From Shimia sp039969785 (GTDB lineage Bacteria; Pseudomonadota; Alphaproteobacteria; Rhodobacterales; Rhodobacteraceae), in assembly GCF_039969785.1 (NCBI RefSeq), contig NZ_JBDVNC010000037.1:62001-126000 (forward strand): a stretch of 64,000 nt of DNA, in the 5' to 3' direction. The notes under the pieces are model-generated. The model worked only from the letters and a program-made list of their open reading frames with translations. It was not told the DNA's origin and ran no database searches. Made by a program: the position numbers and the translations under genes. Every line of letters starts with the position of its first letter. Position 1 is the first letter of the stretch. This document shows positions 1 through 8,232 of the stretch, one piece after another.

Positions 1-150
1 TTGAACATAAGGCACAATATTTCGCCACAGATAGGACGATGTCGGATTGCCATGCAGGAACACAATCGGATCACCCGACCCCATTTCGGCGTAAGCCATC
101 TGCCTGCCCTCAACCGTGACATATTTCTTGCTCAGCGCCGCGTATGTCAT
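1..150 (-). CDS. Haloalkane dehalogenase, N-terminal 50 residues (cut by window edge)
   Basis: The first 50 codons of a minus-strand gene run off the left edge. The peptide reads MTYAALSKKYVTVEG..., then contains HGNPTSSYLWR at about residues 33-43. That is the conserved oxyanion/halide-binding segment of haloalkane dehalogenases (DhaA/LinB/DmbA group of the alpha/beta-hydrolase fold), which hydrolyse haloalkanes to alcohol plus halide; Asn35 would be the halide-stabilising Asn. A GGAGG Shine-Dalgarno lies 6 bases before the ATG. The nucleophile Asp and catalytic His lie outside the window, so a related epoxide hydrolase cannot be fully excluded, although the HGNPTSSYLWR string favours a dehalogenase. 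Confidence 0.75.
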   Translation of the reverse strand, partial: MTYAALSKKYVTVEGRQMAYAEMGSGDPIVFLHGNPTSSYLWRNIVPYVQ

Positions 151-228
151 GTGATCCTCCGGAAAAAGCTGCCCATATGCTGCACCAGCGCCTGATCTCT
201 GTCACCCTCTCAAAACAACCCGCCAACG

Positions 229-262
229 AAAAAACGCCGCCCGACCCAATGGTCGGACGACG
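229..262 (-). terminator. Intrinsic terminator of hppD
   Basis: On the minus strand a 12-bp stem (with two G-U pairs) and an ATTG loop are followed by six T residues, 26 bases past the hppD stop codon. It is a textbook Rho-independent terminator and separates hppD from the dehalogenase gene downstream. Confidence 0.9.
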
Positions 263-287
263 CTCCCCTCCCTCCGGTTGGACCGGA

Positions 288-1385
288 TTATTCGGCTGCG
301 CTCAGTTCGCCGCTTTCGATCTGCTCACGCTCAATCGATTCAAACAGAGCCTTAAAGTTCCCCTCTCCGAACCCGTCATCGCCCTTGCGCTGAATGAACT
401 CAAAGAAGATCGGGCCAATCACGGTTTTCGAAAATATCTGCAGCAGGATCTTGGTTTCCCCGCCATCAACAACACCTTCTCCGTCGATCAGAATGCCGTG
501 TTTCATCATCTTGGCCTTGGGTTCGTCATGTCCTGCAACCCGTTCATATGACAGGTCGTAATAGGCCTCGTTTGGCCCCGGCATAAACTTCAGACCTTTA
601 TCCGCAATTTTGTCAGTTGCCGCGTAAATATCATCAGTTCCTACCGCGATATGCTGAATGCCTTCGCCATTGTATTTCTTGAGATAGGCCACGATCTGAC
701 CTGTCTCGCCGCGATCTTCGTTGATCGGAATGCGGATTTTCCCGCAAGGCGACGTCAGGGCACGGCTGAACAACCCGGTAAACTTGCCCTCAATGTCAAA
801 GAACCGGATTTCGCGGAAATTAAACAGGTCGCCGTAAAACCTGAACCACTTGTCCATGTTCCCCTTGAACACATTATGCGTCAGGTGATCGAGATAGTAG
901 AACCCATCACCCTCAGGCTTGGAGGTCACAGTCCAGTCAAATTCATCGTTATAGGGTGAGGTGTCGAAATACTGATCCGTGAAATACAGCAAGCTGCCGC
1001 CAATCCCCTTGATCGCAGGCCAATCCAGCGTTTTGTCGTCGCTTGTATACGGCTCTGCCCCCTGAGCCACAGCATGTTCAAACGCTTTTTGCGCATCCAC
1101 AACACGCCACCCCATCGACGGCGCACAGGGCCCGTGCTCTTCAACAAACCGCGATGCAAAACTGCCCGGTTCGTTGTTCAGAACATAGGTCACATCGCCC
1201 TGTTGCCACAGCTCAACCGCCTTGGATTTGTGATTTGCGACATGTGCAAATCCCATTCGTTCAAACAGCGCTCTCAACTGCTCTGGCTCGGGGTGGGCAA
1301 ATTCCACAAACTCGAATCCGTCGGTTCCCGCCGGGTTATAGTCGGAAATCTCGGCGCGCGGGGCGTCATGTGGGAAAGGTCCCAT
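288..1385 (-). CDS. hppD: 4-hydroxyphenylpyruvate dioxygenase
   Basis: This Fe(II) enzyme converts 4-hydroxyphenylpyruvate to homogentisate in tyrosine degradation. The 365-residue protein has the usual two vicinal-oxygen-chelate halves. The metal ligands are visible as His167 (in LDHLTH), His245 (in GIQHIAVG) and Glu329 (in IFFEFIQR), and the C-terminal RKGDDGFGEGNF closing-helix motif is intact. The ATG is preceded by AGGAG. The gene is divergent from an Lrp/AsnC-type regulator; the shared 156-bp interval carries palindromes, so control by that regulator is a reasonable inference. A strong terminator follows. No other tyrosine-degradation gene (hmgA, maiA, fahA) is in the window. Confidence 0.97.
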   Translation of the reverse strand: MGPFPHDAPRAEISDYNPAGTDGFEFVEFAHPEPEQLRALFERMGFAHVANHKSKAVELWQQGDVTYVLNNEPGSFASRFVEEHGPCAPSMGWRVVDAQKAFEHAVAQGAEPYTSDDKTLDWPAIKGIGGSLLYFTDQYFDTSPYNDEFDWTVTSKPEGDGFYYLDHLTHNVFKGNMDKWFRFYGDLFNFREIRFFDIEGKFTGLFSRALTSPCGKIRIPINEDRGETGQIVAYLKKYNGEGIQHIAVGTDDIYAATDKIADKGLKFMPGPNEAYYDLSYERVAGHDEPKAKMMKHGILIDGEGVVDGGETKILLQIFSKTVIGPIFFEFIQRKGDDGFGEGNFKALFESIEREQIESGELSAAE

Positions 1386-1423
1386 GTCGCGTCTCCTATT
1401 CTGGGTAAAATGCTGTTTTTTCG

Positions 1424-1501
1424 TTCGCTAAGTGAAGAATAAGCGCTCCACGGTGCGAAAACTTCGCGAAGTGTCGTGCAAATTTCATAAACTACGCGTA
1501 G
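1424..1501. promoter_or_regulatory. Candidate operator array between hppD and the Lrp-type regulator
   Basis: The divergent intergenic region holds two perfect 10-bp palindromes, CTTCGCGAAG (1462-1471) and CTACGCGTAG (1492-1501), whose centres are exactly 30 bp apart. An imperfect dyad TTCGCTAAGTGAA lies at 1424-1436. The 30-bp spacing equals about three helical turns, as expected for cooperative binding of a multimeric Lrp/AsnC protein. The assignment is inferred from position and symmetry only. Confidence 0.5.
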
Positions 1502-1541
1502 ATTATGCGTATGCGACCCACTTTATGCGAGTTTTCCGCAC

Positions 1542-1997
1542 ATGCTTGACCAGATCGATATCCGACTGCTCTCGGCGCTTCAGAAAAATGCGCATCTGAC
1601 GGCTCAGGAACTGTCAGATATTCTCAACCTGTCGCCCAGCCAGATCGGGCGCAGACGTCAACGGCTAGAGGCAGAAGGATATATTCAGGGTTACTTTGCC
1701 CGTCTGAACCCGGAAAAGGTTGGGCTGCACGTACAAGCCTTTGTTCAGGTTCAGCTTGGCACCCATGGACCGGAACAGGCCCGCAGCTTTTCAACCCTGA
1801 TCAGCACGCGTCCCGAAGTTGTGAGCGCATGGACACTAACCGGGGATGCAGATTATTTGCTGCGGGTCTATTGTAGCGACCTTAACGCCCTCAACCGGTT
1901 GATTCACGAAATTCTGCTGGCCCACCCGGCCGTTAGCCGGGTGCAAAGCCAGATCGTGATGGACCAGCTGAAACGAGACGCACCACTGCCGACCTAG
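1542..1997 (+). CDS. Lrp/AsnC family transcriptional regulator, probable regulator of hppD
   Basis: This 151-residue protein has the classic two-part architecture. An N-terminal winged helix-turn-helix (MLDQIDIRLLSALQ..., recognition segment LNLSPSQIGRRRQRLE at about residues 28-43) is followed by a RAM/AsnC ligand-binding domain from about residue 65 (VQVQLGTHG..., AWTLTGDADYLLRV). Such proteins bind amino acids or related metabolites and act as octamers. The gene is divergent from hppD, so a tyrosine-pathway effector is plausible but unproven. No strong Shine-Dalgarno precedes the ATG; the start is chosen because MLDQIDIRLL matches the family N-terminus. The next gene starts 21 bases downstream. 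Confidence 0.9.
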   Translation: MLDQIDIRLLSALQKNAHLTAQELSDILNLSPSQIGRRRQRLEAEGYIQGYFARLNPEKVGLHVQAFVQVQLGTHGPEQARSFSTLISTRPEVVSAWTLTGDADYLLRVYCSDLNALNRLIHEILLAHPAVSRVQSQIVMDQLKRDAPLPT

Positions 1998-2018
1998 CGC
2001 GGCAAGAACAGGACTAGA

Positions 2019-3902
2019 ATGGAAAGCGTACTTTATTCGGCCACCATCTTTTTGATGACCGCAGTCATCGCGGTCCCAATCGCGGCCCGGCTTGGTTTGG
2101 GGTCGGTACTGGGATATCTCGCGGCAGGCATCCTGATTGGCCCGGTATTTGGACTGGTCGGCAGCTACGAAACTGGTGAATTGCTGCACTACGCCGAATT
2201 TGGCGTGGTGATGATGCTGTTCCTGATCGGGCTGGAACTTGACCCGCGCGCGCTTTGGGCGATGCGCGACAAACTCATCGGTCTGGGCGGGCTACAGATT
2301 GGCCTGACGGGCGGCGCGGTTATTGCGGCCTCGATGTATTTCGGAATGGGCTTCAATACAGCGATTGCGATTGGCATGATATTCGCACTGTCCTCAACCG
2401 CGATTGTCCTGCAAACCCTGTCGGAAAAGGGGTTGATGCAAACCGGCGGCGGACGCTCGGCCTTTTCCGTTCTGCTTAGTCAGGACATCGCGGTGATCCC
2501 GATGCTGGCGATCCTGCCGTTGTTTGCCCTGCCTGAAATCCACCAAATCGCCACCGATGGCTCGATCCACAAAGAAGCCGCAGCGGCATCCGAGCACTCT
2601 CTGTCGCTGGTCGAAGGCCTGCCCGGATGGGGCGTTACGCTGGTAACAATTGGCGTTGTTGGCAGCATTATTTTTGGCGGCATGTACCTGACCCGGCCTG
2701 TGTTTCGCTTTATCCATGCGGCGCGCTTACCGGAAATGTACACGGCGCTGGCGCTGCTGATTGTGGTTGGCATTGCGCTTTTGATGATGCTGGTCGGCCT
2801 CTCACCTGCGCTTGGCACGTTTATCGCGGGCGTTCTGCTGGCCAATTCCGAGTTTCGCCACGAGCTGGAAAGCGACATTGAACCCTTCAAAGGGCTGCTG
2901 CTTGGCCTGTTTTTCATAACGGTTGGCGCTCAGATCGACTTTGCCGTTCTGGCCCGATCGCCGGGTCAGATCATCGGCATCGCGGTGGGCATCATCGCGC
3001 TCAAGGCTGCCATTCTGTTTGTTTTGGGCCACGCCTTTGGCCTGAGAAAGCGCGACCTGTGGTTGTTCACCCTCAGCCTTGCCCAGGCGGGTGAATTTGG
3101 CTTTGTACTGATCTCATTTTCCATGCAGCAAAATGTCCTGCCGGTCTGGGCGTCGGAACGGCTGTTGCTGGTTGTGGCCCTGACGATGCTGATCACCCCG
3201 TTGCTGTTCATTATCTATGACCTGCTGTCCAAGTATGCGGGCGATCACGGCGAATCCGACCTGCCCGAAGCCGACGAAATTGACGAACGCGGTCCGGTTA
3301 TCATTGCGGGTATTGGCCGTTTCGGGCAGATCGTGAACCGCCTTGTTCGCTCGGCAGGATTTCAAACCGTGGTGCTGGATCACAACATTCGCACCATCGA
3401 AAACATGCGCCGTTTTGGCGTCAAAGGCTTCTTTGGTGATCCAACCCGCCCGGAAATGATGCACGCCGCCGGGTTGAGCGAGGCGCATGTTCTGGTAGTT
3501 GCGCTCGACGACCCCGAAGCCGCGCTCAAGCTGGTAGCATTTGCACGGCGCGAACGCCCGGACTTGCACATCGTGGCGCGCGCCTATGACCGTGGTCAGG
3601 TGTTCCGGCTGTATCAGGCGGGCGCCGACGACATTGTGCGCGAAATGTTTGACAGCTCTCTACGCGCGGGGCGCTATGTTTTGGAAAACATGGGGCTGAA
3701 CGAATACGAAGCCGCCCGCGCCGAGCAGATTTTTTACAAACACGACCGCTATTCGGTTCAGGAACTGGCCGAGCTTTGGCGAGAGGATGTCCCCGTCGCC
3801 AAAAACGACGCCTATATTGCCCGCGCCAAAGAACTGGAAACCGAACTTGAGGCGCGTTTGCTGGAGCAAAAACAGGAAGACGACGCCGACCAGCGGTCCT
3901 GA
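2019..3902 (+). CDS. Kef-type (CPA2) cation:proton antiporter with RCK domain
   Basis: A 627-residue integral membrane protein. Roughly residues 1-400 form about a dozen hydrophobic helices of the Na+/H+ exchanger fold, including FLIGLELDPRALW and the discontinuous GLSPALGTFIAGVLLA segment. The C-terminal part carries a TrkA-N Rossmann domain (VIIAGIGRFGQ from about residue 425) and a charged tail ending in a probable coiled coil. This is the KefB/KefC/YbaL layout, in which nucleotide or glutathione-adduct binding gates K+ efflux coupled to H+ entry. AGGA precedes the ATG by 5 bases. It could be co-transcribed with the upstream Lrp gene (21-bp gap). No ancillary KefF/KefG gene is present. Confidence 0.9.
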   Translation: MESVLYSATIFLMTAVIAVPIAARLGLGSVLGYLAAGILIGPVFGLVGSYETGELLHYAEFGVVMMLFLIGLELDPRALWAMRDKLIGLGGLQIGLTGGAVIAASMYFGMGFNTAIAIGMIFALSSTAIVLQTLSEKGLMQTGGGRSAFSVLLSQDIAVIPMLAILPLFALPEIHQIATDGSIHKEAAAASEHSLSLVEGLPGWGVTLVTIGVVGSIIFGGMYLTRPVFRFIHAARLPEMYTALALLIVVGIALLMMLVGLSPALGTFIAGVLLANSEFRHELESDIEPFKGLLLGLFFITVGAQIDFAVLARSPGQIIGIAVGIIALKAAILFVLGHAFGLRKRDLWLFTLSLAQAGEFGFVLISFSMQQNVLPVWASERLLLVVALTMLITPLLFIIYDLLSKYAGDHGESDLPEADEIDERGPVIIAGIGRFGQIVNRLVRSAGFQTVVLDHNIRTIENMRRFGVKGFFGDPTRPEMMHAAGLSEAHVLVVALDDPEAALKLVAFARRERPDLHIVARAYDRGQVFRLYQAGADDIVREMFDSSLRAGRYVLENMGLNEYEAARAEQIFYKHDRYSVQELAELWREDVPVAKNDAYIARAKELETELEARLLEQKQEDDADQRS

Positions 3903-3923
3903 CCCCGCCAGTCTCAACTGGCC

Positions 3924-4934
3924 TCAGCCGTCAGATACGCCCGCTTCGGCGAACGTCGCCATACCCGAATGGCATGCCACGGCGGATTTCAGCACGTTGA
4001 TTGCCACGGCGGCACCTGATGCTTCTCCTAGGCGCATGTTCAGGCGTAACACTGGTTCCTTGCCCAGCTTTGCCAACACCGCACCATGCGCAGCCTCTGC
4101 GCTGGCATGTCCGGCAATCACGTGATCCAACGCGCCCGGAACAGTCTCAGCCAAGGTGGCCGCCGCTGCCGAACAAATGAACCCGTCCAGAATGACCGGA
4201 ATGCGCAAATTGCGCGCACGCGCAATGGCACCAGCCATTGCCGCCAATTCACGACCGCCAAGACAGCGCAGAATATCCAGCGCATCTCCTGCGCCATGTG
4301 CCGCCACGCCTTCGCGCACCACGCGCGCTTTGTTGACCATTCCGGCGTCATCCACACCCGTTCCGCGCCCAACCCAGTCTTCGGCAACACCGCCATAAAG
4401 CGCATGTGCAATCGCTGCTGCCGACGTGGTGTTGCCAATGCCCATCTCACCCACAACCAAAAGGTCCGCATCCGGGTTCACCGCGTTCCAACCGGCGTTC
4501 AGCGCCGCCACAACTTCGTCTTCCTGCATCGCCGGGCCCTGCGTGAAATCTGCCGTGGGGGTCTCCAGCGACAACGCAATTACATCCAACGTCGCTCCTG
4601 CGGCCCGGCTCAGCTGATTGATCGCCGCGCCGCCATGCTGAAAATTCAGCACCATCTGTTCTGTCACTTCCGCCGGAAAAGCCGAAATCCCCTGCGCCGT
4701 GACGCCGTGATTTCCTGCAAATACAATCACCTGTGGAGCTGTAATCTCGGGCCGCGCGGTGCCGCGCCAGCCCGCGTACCAGATCGCCATGTCTTCCAGC
4801 CGTCCCAATGCGCCCGGAGGCTTGGTCAACTGCCCGTTGCGGGCCTCTGCTTCGCCCAATGCGGTCTGATCAGCCCCCGGTGCCGCTTCAAGCAAGTCAC
4901 GAAACGCGCTCAGGGTGGAAAATTCTGCAGACAT
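3924..4934 (-). CDS. cobT: Nicotinate-nucleotide--dimethylbenzimidazole phosphoribosyltransferase
   Basis: CobT makes alpha-ribazole phosphate from nicotinate mononucleotide and 5,6-dimethylbenzimidazole for the lower ligand of cobalamin. The 336-residue protein shows the family segments TKPPGALGRLE, VFAGNHGVTAQGISAFP, and the substrate-binding loop GEMGIGNTTSAAAI. The frame is open further upstream, but the ATG at 4934 is preceded by AGGAG and matches the family start; the extension to 5090 would overlap divergent cobS. The gene is convergent with the antiporter gene, only 21 bases away. It pairs with cobS for late cobalamin assembly; no B12 riboswitch is visible in the short divergent interval. 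Confidence 0.95.
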   Translation of the reverse strand: MSAEFSTLSAFRDLLEAAPGADQTALGEAEARNGQLTKPPGALGRLEDMAIWYAGWRGTARPEITAPQVIVFAGNHGVTAQGISAFPAEVTEQMVLNFQHGGAAINQLSRAAGATLDVIALSLETPTADFTQGPAMQEDEVVAALNAGWNAVNPDADLLVVGEMGIGNTTSAAAIAHALYGGVAEDWVGRGTGVDDAGMVNKARVVREGVAAHGAGDALDILRCLGGRELAAMAGAIARARNLRIPVILDGFICSAAAATLAETVPGALDHVIAGHASAEAAHGAVLAKLGKEPVLRLNMRLGEASGAAVAINVLKSAVACHSGMATFAEAGVSDG

Positions 4935-5016
4935 GGGGCTAGCTCCTGTTGATCTCTCATCTCCCGCGTTGTTTACCTGAATGCCAACGCCCGGCAAGGC
5001 AGGAAAAGACGCAGCC

Positions 5017-5763
5017 ATGTCCAGATCCGACAAGTTGTTCCATCCCGGAGATATTCTGACGGCAATCGCTTTGCTGTCACGCCTGCCCATGCGCGCTGAT
5101 TTCAGCCGGGGCGCCCGCGCATCCTGGGCCTATCCCATTGCCGGGGCCGTGATTGCCGCCATGGCCGCCCTACCAACCGCCGCCGCGCTCGCCTTGGGCA
5201 TACCGCCCACGCTGGCCGCGCTGGTCTGGGTCGCCGTCAGCGTCATCATATGTGGCGCCATGCACGAAGACGGGTTGGCGGATTGCGCCGATGGGTTCTG
5301 GGGTGGCTGGGAACGCGACCGACGGTTAGAGATCATGAAAGACAGCCGGATCGGCGCCTATGGCGTTATCGCGCTGTGCCTGTCGCTGGGGGCACGCTGG
5401 CTGGCGGTGGGAATCATCCTGCAATCAGACACCTGGCTGTGGCCTCTTCTGATCACAGCCCTGTTGTCACGTGCCATCATGCCAGCCCTCATGACCGCCC
5501 TGCCACATGCCCGCGACAACGGCCTCAGCCACGCACAGGGCCGCCCTGGCGTTCCAACAACAACCTTGGGCGCATGTCTGGCTGTGACCGCTGCCGTCGC
5601 GTTGATGGGTCTATCAGGCCTCTCACTGGCCCTGCTCGCCGGAATGTCGACTGTCATCTGTGGCTTGATTGCGCGCACAAAAATCGGCGGGCAAACCGGT
5701 GACGTGCTTGGCGCAACGCAACAGGTTACAGAAATCACCTTGCTTGTGGCCCTGACCGTCTGA
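5017..5763 (+). CDS. cobS: Adenosylcobinamide-GDP ribazoletransferase (cobalamin synthase)
   Basis: CobS joins adenosylcobinamide-GDP to alpha-ribazole (phosphate), the step after CobT, in the cytoplasmic membrane. The 248-residue product is strongly hydrophobic with several transmembrane helices and carries the signature HEDGLADCADGFWGG followed by RRLEIMKDSRIGAYG. I chose ATG 5017 (MSRSDKLFHPGDI), which has an upstream AGGAAAAG and aligns with typical N-termini; ATG 4981 is in frame but lacks a ribosome-binding site. It is divergent from cobT, with starts 82 bases apart, so both promoters must be compact or overlapping. Confidence 0.93.
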   Translation: MSRSDKLFHPGDILTAIALLSRLPMRADFSRGARASWAYPIAGAVIAAMAALPTAAALALGIPPTLAALVWVAVSVIICGAMHEDGLADCADGFWGGWERDRRLEIMKDSRIGAYGVIALCLSLGARWLAVGIILQSDTWLWPLLITALLSRAIMPALMTALPHARDNGLSHAQGRPGVPTTTLGACLAVTAAVALMGLSGLSLALLAGMSTVICGLIARTKIGGQTGDVLGATQQVTEITLLVALTV

Positions 5764-5773
5764 AACCTGCACC

Positions 5774-6544
5774 TCAGAACCCTTCGGTTTCAATACGAAT
5801 GGTCTCGCCGCAGTGTTTGCAATGCACCGCGTCCTGATCATGTTTCAACAATCCGCAATGCATGCATTCACAGCGCACTTTGTTGGGTTGAAACACCGCC
5901 TGAGCCAATCGCACAAACAGCGCCACCCCAATCGCCATAACAACCACAGAAAACACCTTACCGGCCGGAGTCCCCAACGTGATGTCGCCAAATCCCGTGG
6001 TCGTCAGCGTGGCAACGGTAAAATACAATGCGTCAATAAACGGGGTGCGCGTAGACTCCGGGTCCAGAAAGAACACCAGCACAATTGACGTCGTAACCAT
6101 GATGAAAATGAACAGATTGACTGAGGCAAGCAAAGTCTCTTCATGCATGCGAAAAAACCGGCTGTCACGCCGCAGGTCATTCATCAACTGATAGGAATGG
6201 ATCAGCCGCAAACCGCGCAACACCCGCAGGAACGCGACGTTGCCGGACAGGAATGGATCAAAAAACAGCGACAGTATGACGACAACATCGGCAATGGTGT
6301 AAAGGCGGCTGAACAACGCCATGCGATCCTCAGCAATCCACAACCGGGCCACCAGGTCCGCCAGAATGATCAGCCCCACAAGCTGGCTCAGCACGATCAA
6401 CCCGGGGCCATGCCGCAAATGCGCGGTGCCAACAAAGAAAATGATCGTCACCGCATCAAACAGGATCAGCACATATCGAAACTGCACCGAACGCCGGTCG
6501 TTCCCGGTGTAAAGTTCGTTAATCTTTGCCTTCAAATGCGCCAT
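5774..6544 (-). CDS. Six-TM voltage-gated-type potassium channel with C-terminal zinc ribbon
   Basis: The 256-residue protein has hydrophobic segments in the order S1-S6. An arginine-bearing S4-like helix (FLRVLRGLRLIHSYQL) and a pore loop with selectivity filter TTTGFGD identify it as a K+-type ion channel. After S6 the tail holds two CxxC knuckles (CMHC ... CKHC), a probable zinc ribbon. The ATG at 6544 is preceded by GAGGGAG; an upstream in-frame start at 6571 lacks this. It is convergent with cobS, 10 bases apart. The S4 helix has fewer regularly spaced charges than classical Kv channels, so true voltage gating is uncertain. Confidence 0.85.
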   Translation of the reverse strand: MAHLKAKINELYTGNDRRSVQFRYVLILFDAVTIIFFVGTAHLRHGPGLIVLSQLVGLIILADLVARLWIAEDRMALFSRLYTIADVVVILSLFFDPFLSGNVAFLRVLRGLRLIHSYQLMNDLRRDSRFFRMHEETLLASVNLFIFIMVTTSIVLVFFLDPESTRTPFIDALYFTVATLTTTGFGDITLGTPAGKVFSVVVMAIGVALFVRLAQAVFQPNKVRCECMHCGLLKHDQDAVHCKHCGETIRIETEGF

Positions 6545-6605
6545 AAACACTCCCTCAGCCCTACTAAACAAGGCCGAGGAATGTCGCGCAAGACTTTGAT
6601 GGCAA

Positions 6606-6637
6606 AGAAAAAGGCCGCCCCTGATCAGGAACGGCCC
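6606..6637 (-). terminator. Intrinsic terminator of carD
   Basis: On the minus strand GGCC...GGCC encloses a near-perfect dyad centred on CCTGATCAGG with two G-U pairs, followed by TTTTTCTT, 23 bases after the carD stop codon. Confidence 0.88.
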
Positions 6638-6659
6638 AAATCTGTCTTGTATTTAAAGC

Positions 6660-7178
6660 TTATGCAGCAGCGGCAGCACGCGATACCAGCACATCGTCGA
6701 TCTGCTTGGCGGCAGCCACTTCGTCACCACCGGCCACAGCTGACACTTCGCGCGTCAGGCGTTCCAGGGCGGCTTCATAAAGCTGACGTTCAGAATAGCT
6801 CTGCTCGCGCTGGTCATCGCTGCGATGCAGGTCACGCACCACTTCGGCAATCGCAATCAGATCGCCCGAGTTGATTTTCTGTTCATATTCCTGAGCACGA
6901 CGCGACCACATCGCGCGCTTGACCTTGGCCTTACCCTTTAGCGTCCTCATCGCCTGATTCACCACGTCCGGTGAACTCAGACCACGCATGCCAATTTCGG
7001 TGGCTTTGTTGGTCGGCACCCGCAGGGTCATCTTGTCTTTTTCAAACGAGATCACAAACAGCTCCAGCTGCATCCCGGCGACTTCCTGTTCCTCGATCGA
7101 TACGATCTGACCAACGCCATGCGCCGGATACACAACAAAGTCGTCAGGACGGAATTCGTTTTTCTTAGATTTGCTCAT
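6660..7178 (-). CDS. carD: CarD family transcriptional regulator
   Basis: CarD proteins bind RNA polymerase through an N-terminal Tudor-like domain and stabilise the open complex at many housekeeping promoters. The 172-residue protein begins MSKSKKNEFRPDDFVVYPAHGVGQI, the characteristic CdnL/CarD N-terminus, and ends in a helical DNA-binding half and an alanine-rich tail. The ATG at 7178 is chosen over 7184 because the AGGA sits 7 bases before it and only 1 base before the other. It lies downstream of fdxA, an order I recall from many alphaproteobacteria, and is closed by its own terminator. Confidence 0.93.
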   Translation of the reverse strand: MSKSKKNEFRPDDFVVYPAHGVGQIVSIEEQEVAGMQLELFVISFEKDKMTLRVPTNKATEIGMRGLSSPDVVNQAMRTLKGKAKVKRAMWSRRAQEYEQKINSGDLIAIAEVVRDLHRSDDQREQSYSERQLYEAALERLTREVSAVAGGDEVAAAKQIDDVLVSRAAAAA

Positions 7179-7264
7179 GCACATTTCCTACGATACGCCC
7201 AATCATACCGGACAAAAAAACCACGTTCGGGAAACCGTAATCCCGACGCGGGTGTTCTCTGGTA

Positions 7265-7299
7265 TAAAAAGCCACCTCGGCACAGACGCAGGGATGGCT
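7265..7299 (-). terminator. Weak candidate terminator between fdxA and carD
   Basis: On the minus strand a 7-bp stem with one bulged base (AGCCATCC / GGTGGCT) and a 15-base loop is followed by TTTTTATA. The interval between fdxA and carD (7179-7462) holds no gene; it presumably contains the carD promoter and this weak hairpin. Confidence 0.3.
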
Positions 7300-7462
7300 C
7301 ACGGGCATTTTTAATTTGTGACGTTAATATAACATAAAAACTGACCCTTTGAAAGCTTGTCAGCCAAAGGATTCGGTTTCTTCTATGTTTTTCAGCCTTC
7401 TACCGGCTTTTTTCGATCATACAGGCTCTGGAATTCAAAGCGAATCACTTTTTGACCTTAGG

Positions 7463-7801
7463 TCAACCGCCTTCACCCGGTGCTTCCGAGAAATACTTTT
7501 CCATCTTACCCGCTTCACCATCACGCTCGTCCGCTTCGGGCAGCGGCTCTTTCTTGGAGATGATGACAGGCCAGATTTCCGAGTATTTGCGGTTGAATTC
7601 AACCCATTTTTCCATGTCTGGCTCGGTATCCGGACGAATGGCATCTGCCGGGCATTCCGGTTCGCACACGCCACAATCGATGCATTCATCCGGGTGGATC
7701 ACGAGAAAGTTCTCACCCTCGTAAAAGCAGTCTACAGGGCAGACCTCCACACAGTCAGTGTATTTGCACGCGACACAGTTTTCAGTGACGATGTATGTCA
7801 T
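7463..7801 (-). CDS. fdxA: 7Fe ferredoxin FdxA
   Basis: A small electron carrier with one [3Fe-4S] and one [4Fe-4S] cluster. The 112-residue protein has the FdxA cysteine pattern: Cys9, 12, 17, 21, 25 in ENCVACKYTDCVEVCPVDC and Cys40, 43, 46, 50 in ECIDCGVCEPECP. It also has the FdxA-specific C-terminal extension with WPVIISKKEPLP. It follows the S4-domain gene by 50 bases and precedes carD on the same strand. The redox partners are not evident from the context. Confidence 0.96.
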   Translation of the reverse strand: MTYIVTENCVACKYTDCVEVCPVDCFYEGENFLVIHPDECIDCGVCEPECPADAIRPDTEPDMEKWVEFNRKYSEIWPVIISKKEPLPEADERDGEAGKMEKYFSEAPGEGG

Positions 7802-7851
7802 GGCTCAGTTCATCCACATCTGGTTCGAAGCTCTGCCTAAATCAGAGTGAC

Positions 7852-8229
7852 TTAATCTTCAAGACGCGAAGCGCGCAAAGAAACGAGATTGCGGCGATCC
7901 CGCTTGGTTGGGCGTCCTTTTCCGTCCGATCCGGGCGCTCTGGGAACAGTTTCCTGTTCTGGCGTCAAATCTTCATACAGCGTTTGCGCCTCGCTTGCTG
8001 GTCCCCGTCTTTCGGGCAAAGCAACCACGCGCACCACGCGCACCCGTTTCGCCTGAGGAAATGTCAGGACATCTCCGGAACCGACCCCGTGACTGGCTTT
8101 GGACGTCTTGGTGCTGTTCACCCGCACATGTCCGCCGGTAACAACTTTGGTGGCCAGCGAGCGCGTTTTAAAGAAACGCGCCTGCCACAGCCATTTATCC
8201 AACCTTTGTTTAGGGGTCGCCTCGCTCAC
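7852..8229 (-). CDS. S4-domain RNA-binding protein (Hsp15/HslR-like)
   Basis: The 125-residue protein opens with RLDKWLWQARFFKTRSLATKVV, the S4 RNA-binding fold of the Hsp15 family, which in E. coli rescues stalled 50S subunits carrying nascent chains. The tail is rich in Arg and Lys (GRPTKRDRRNLVSLRASRLED). The start codon is GTG, 3 bases after the helicase stop, so the two genes are almost certainly translated together. A shared role in RNA or ribosome quality control is inferred from this coupling. Confidence 0.88.
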   Translation of the reverse strand: MSEATPKQRLDKWLWQARFFKTRSLATKVVTGGHVRVNSTKTSKASHGVGSGDVLTFPQAKRVRVVRVVALPERRGPASEAQTLYEDLTPEQETVPRAPGSDGKGRPTKRDRRNLVSLRASRLED

Positions 8230-8232
8230 GCA

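Noticed and set aside
3905..3924. GCCAG-TCTCAA-CTGGC hairpin between the convergent antiporter and cobT genes
   Set aside because: The stem is only 5 bp and no T-tract follows on either strand, so it is not called as a terminator.
4935..5016. Possible cobalamin riboswitch between cobT and cobS
   Set aside because: The divergent gap is only 82 bases, with no B12-box-like sequence and no room for the fold.
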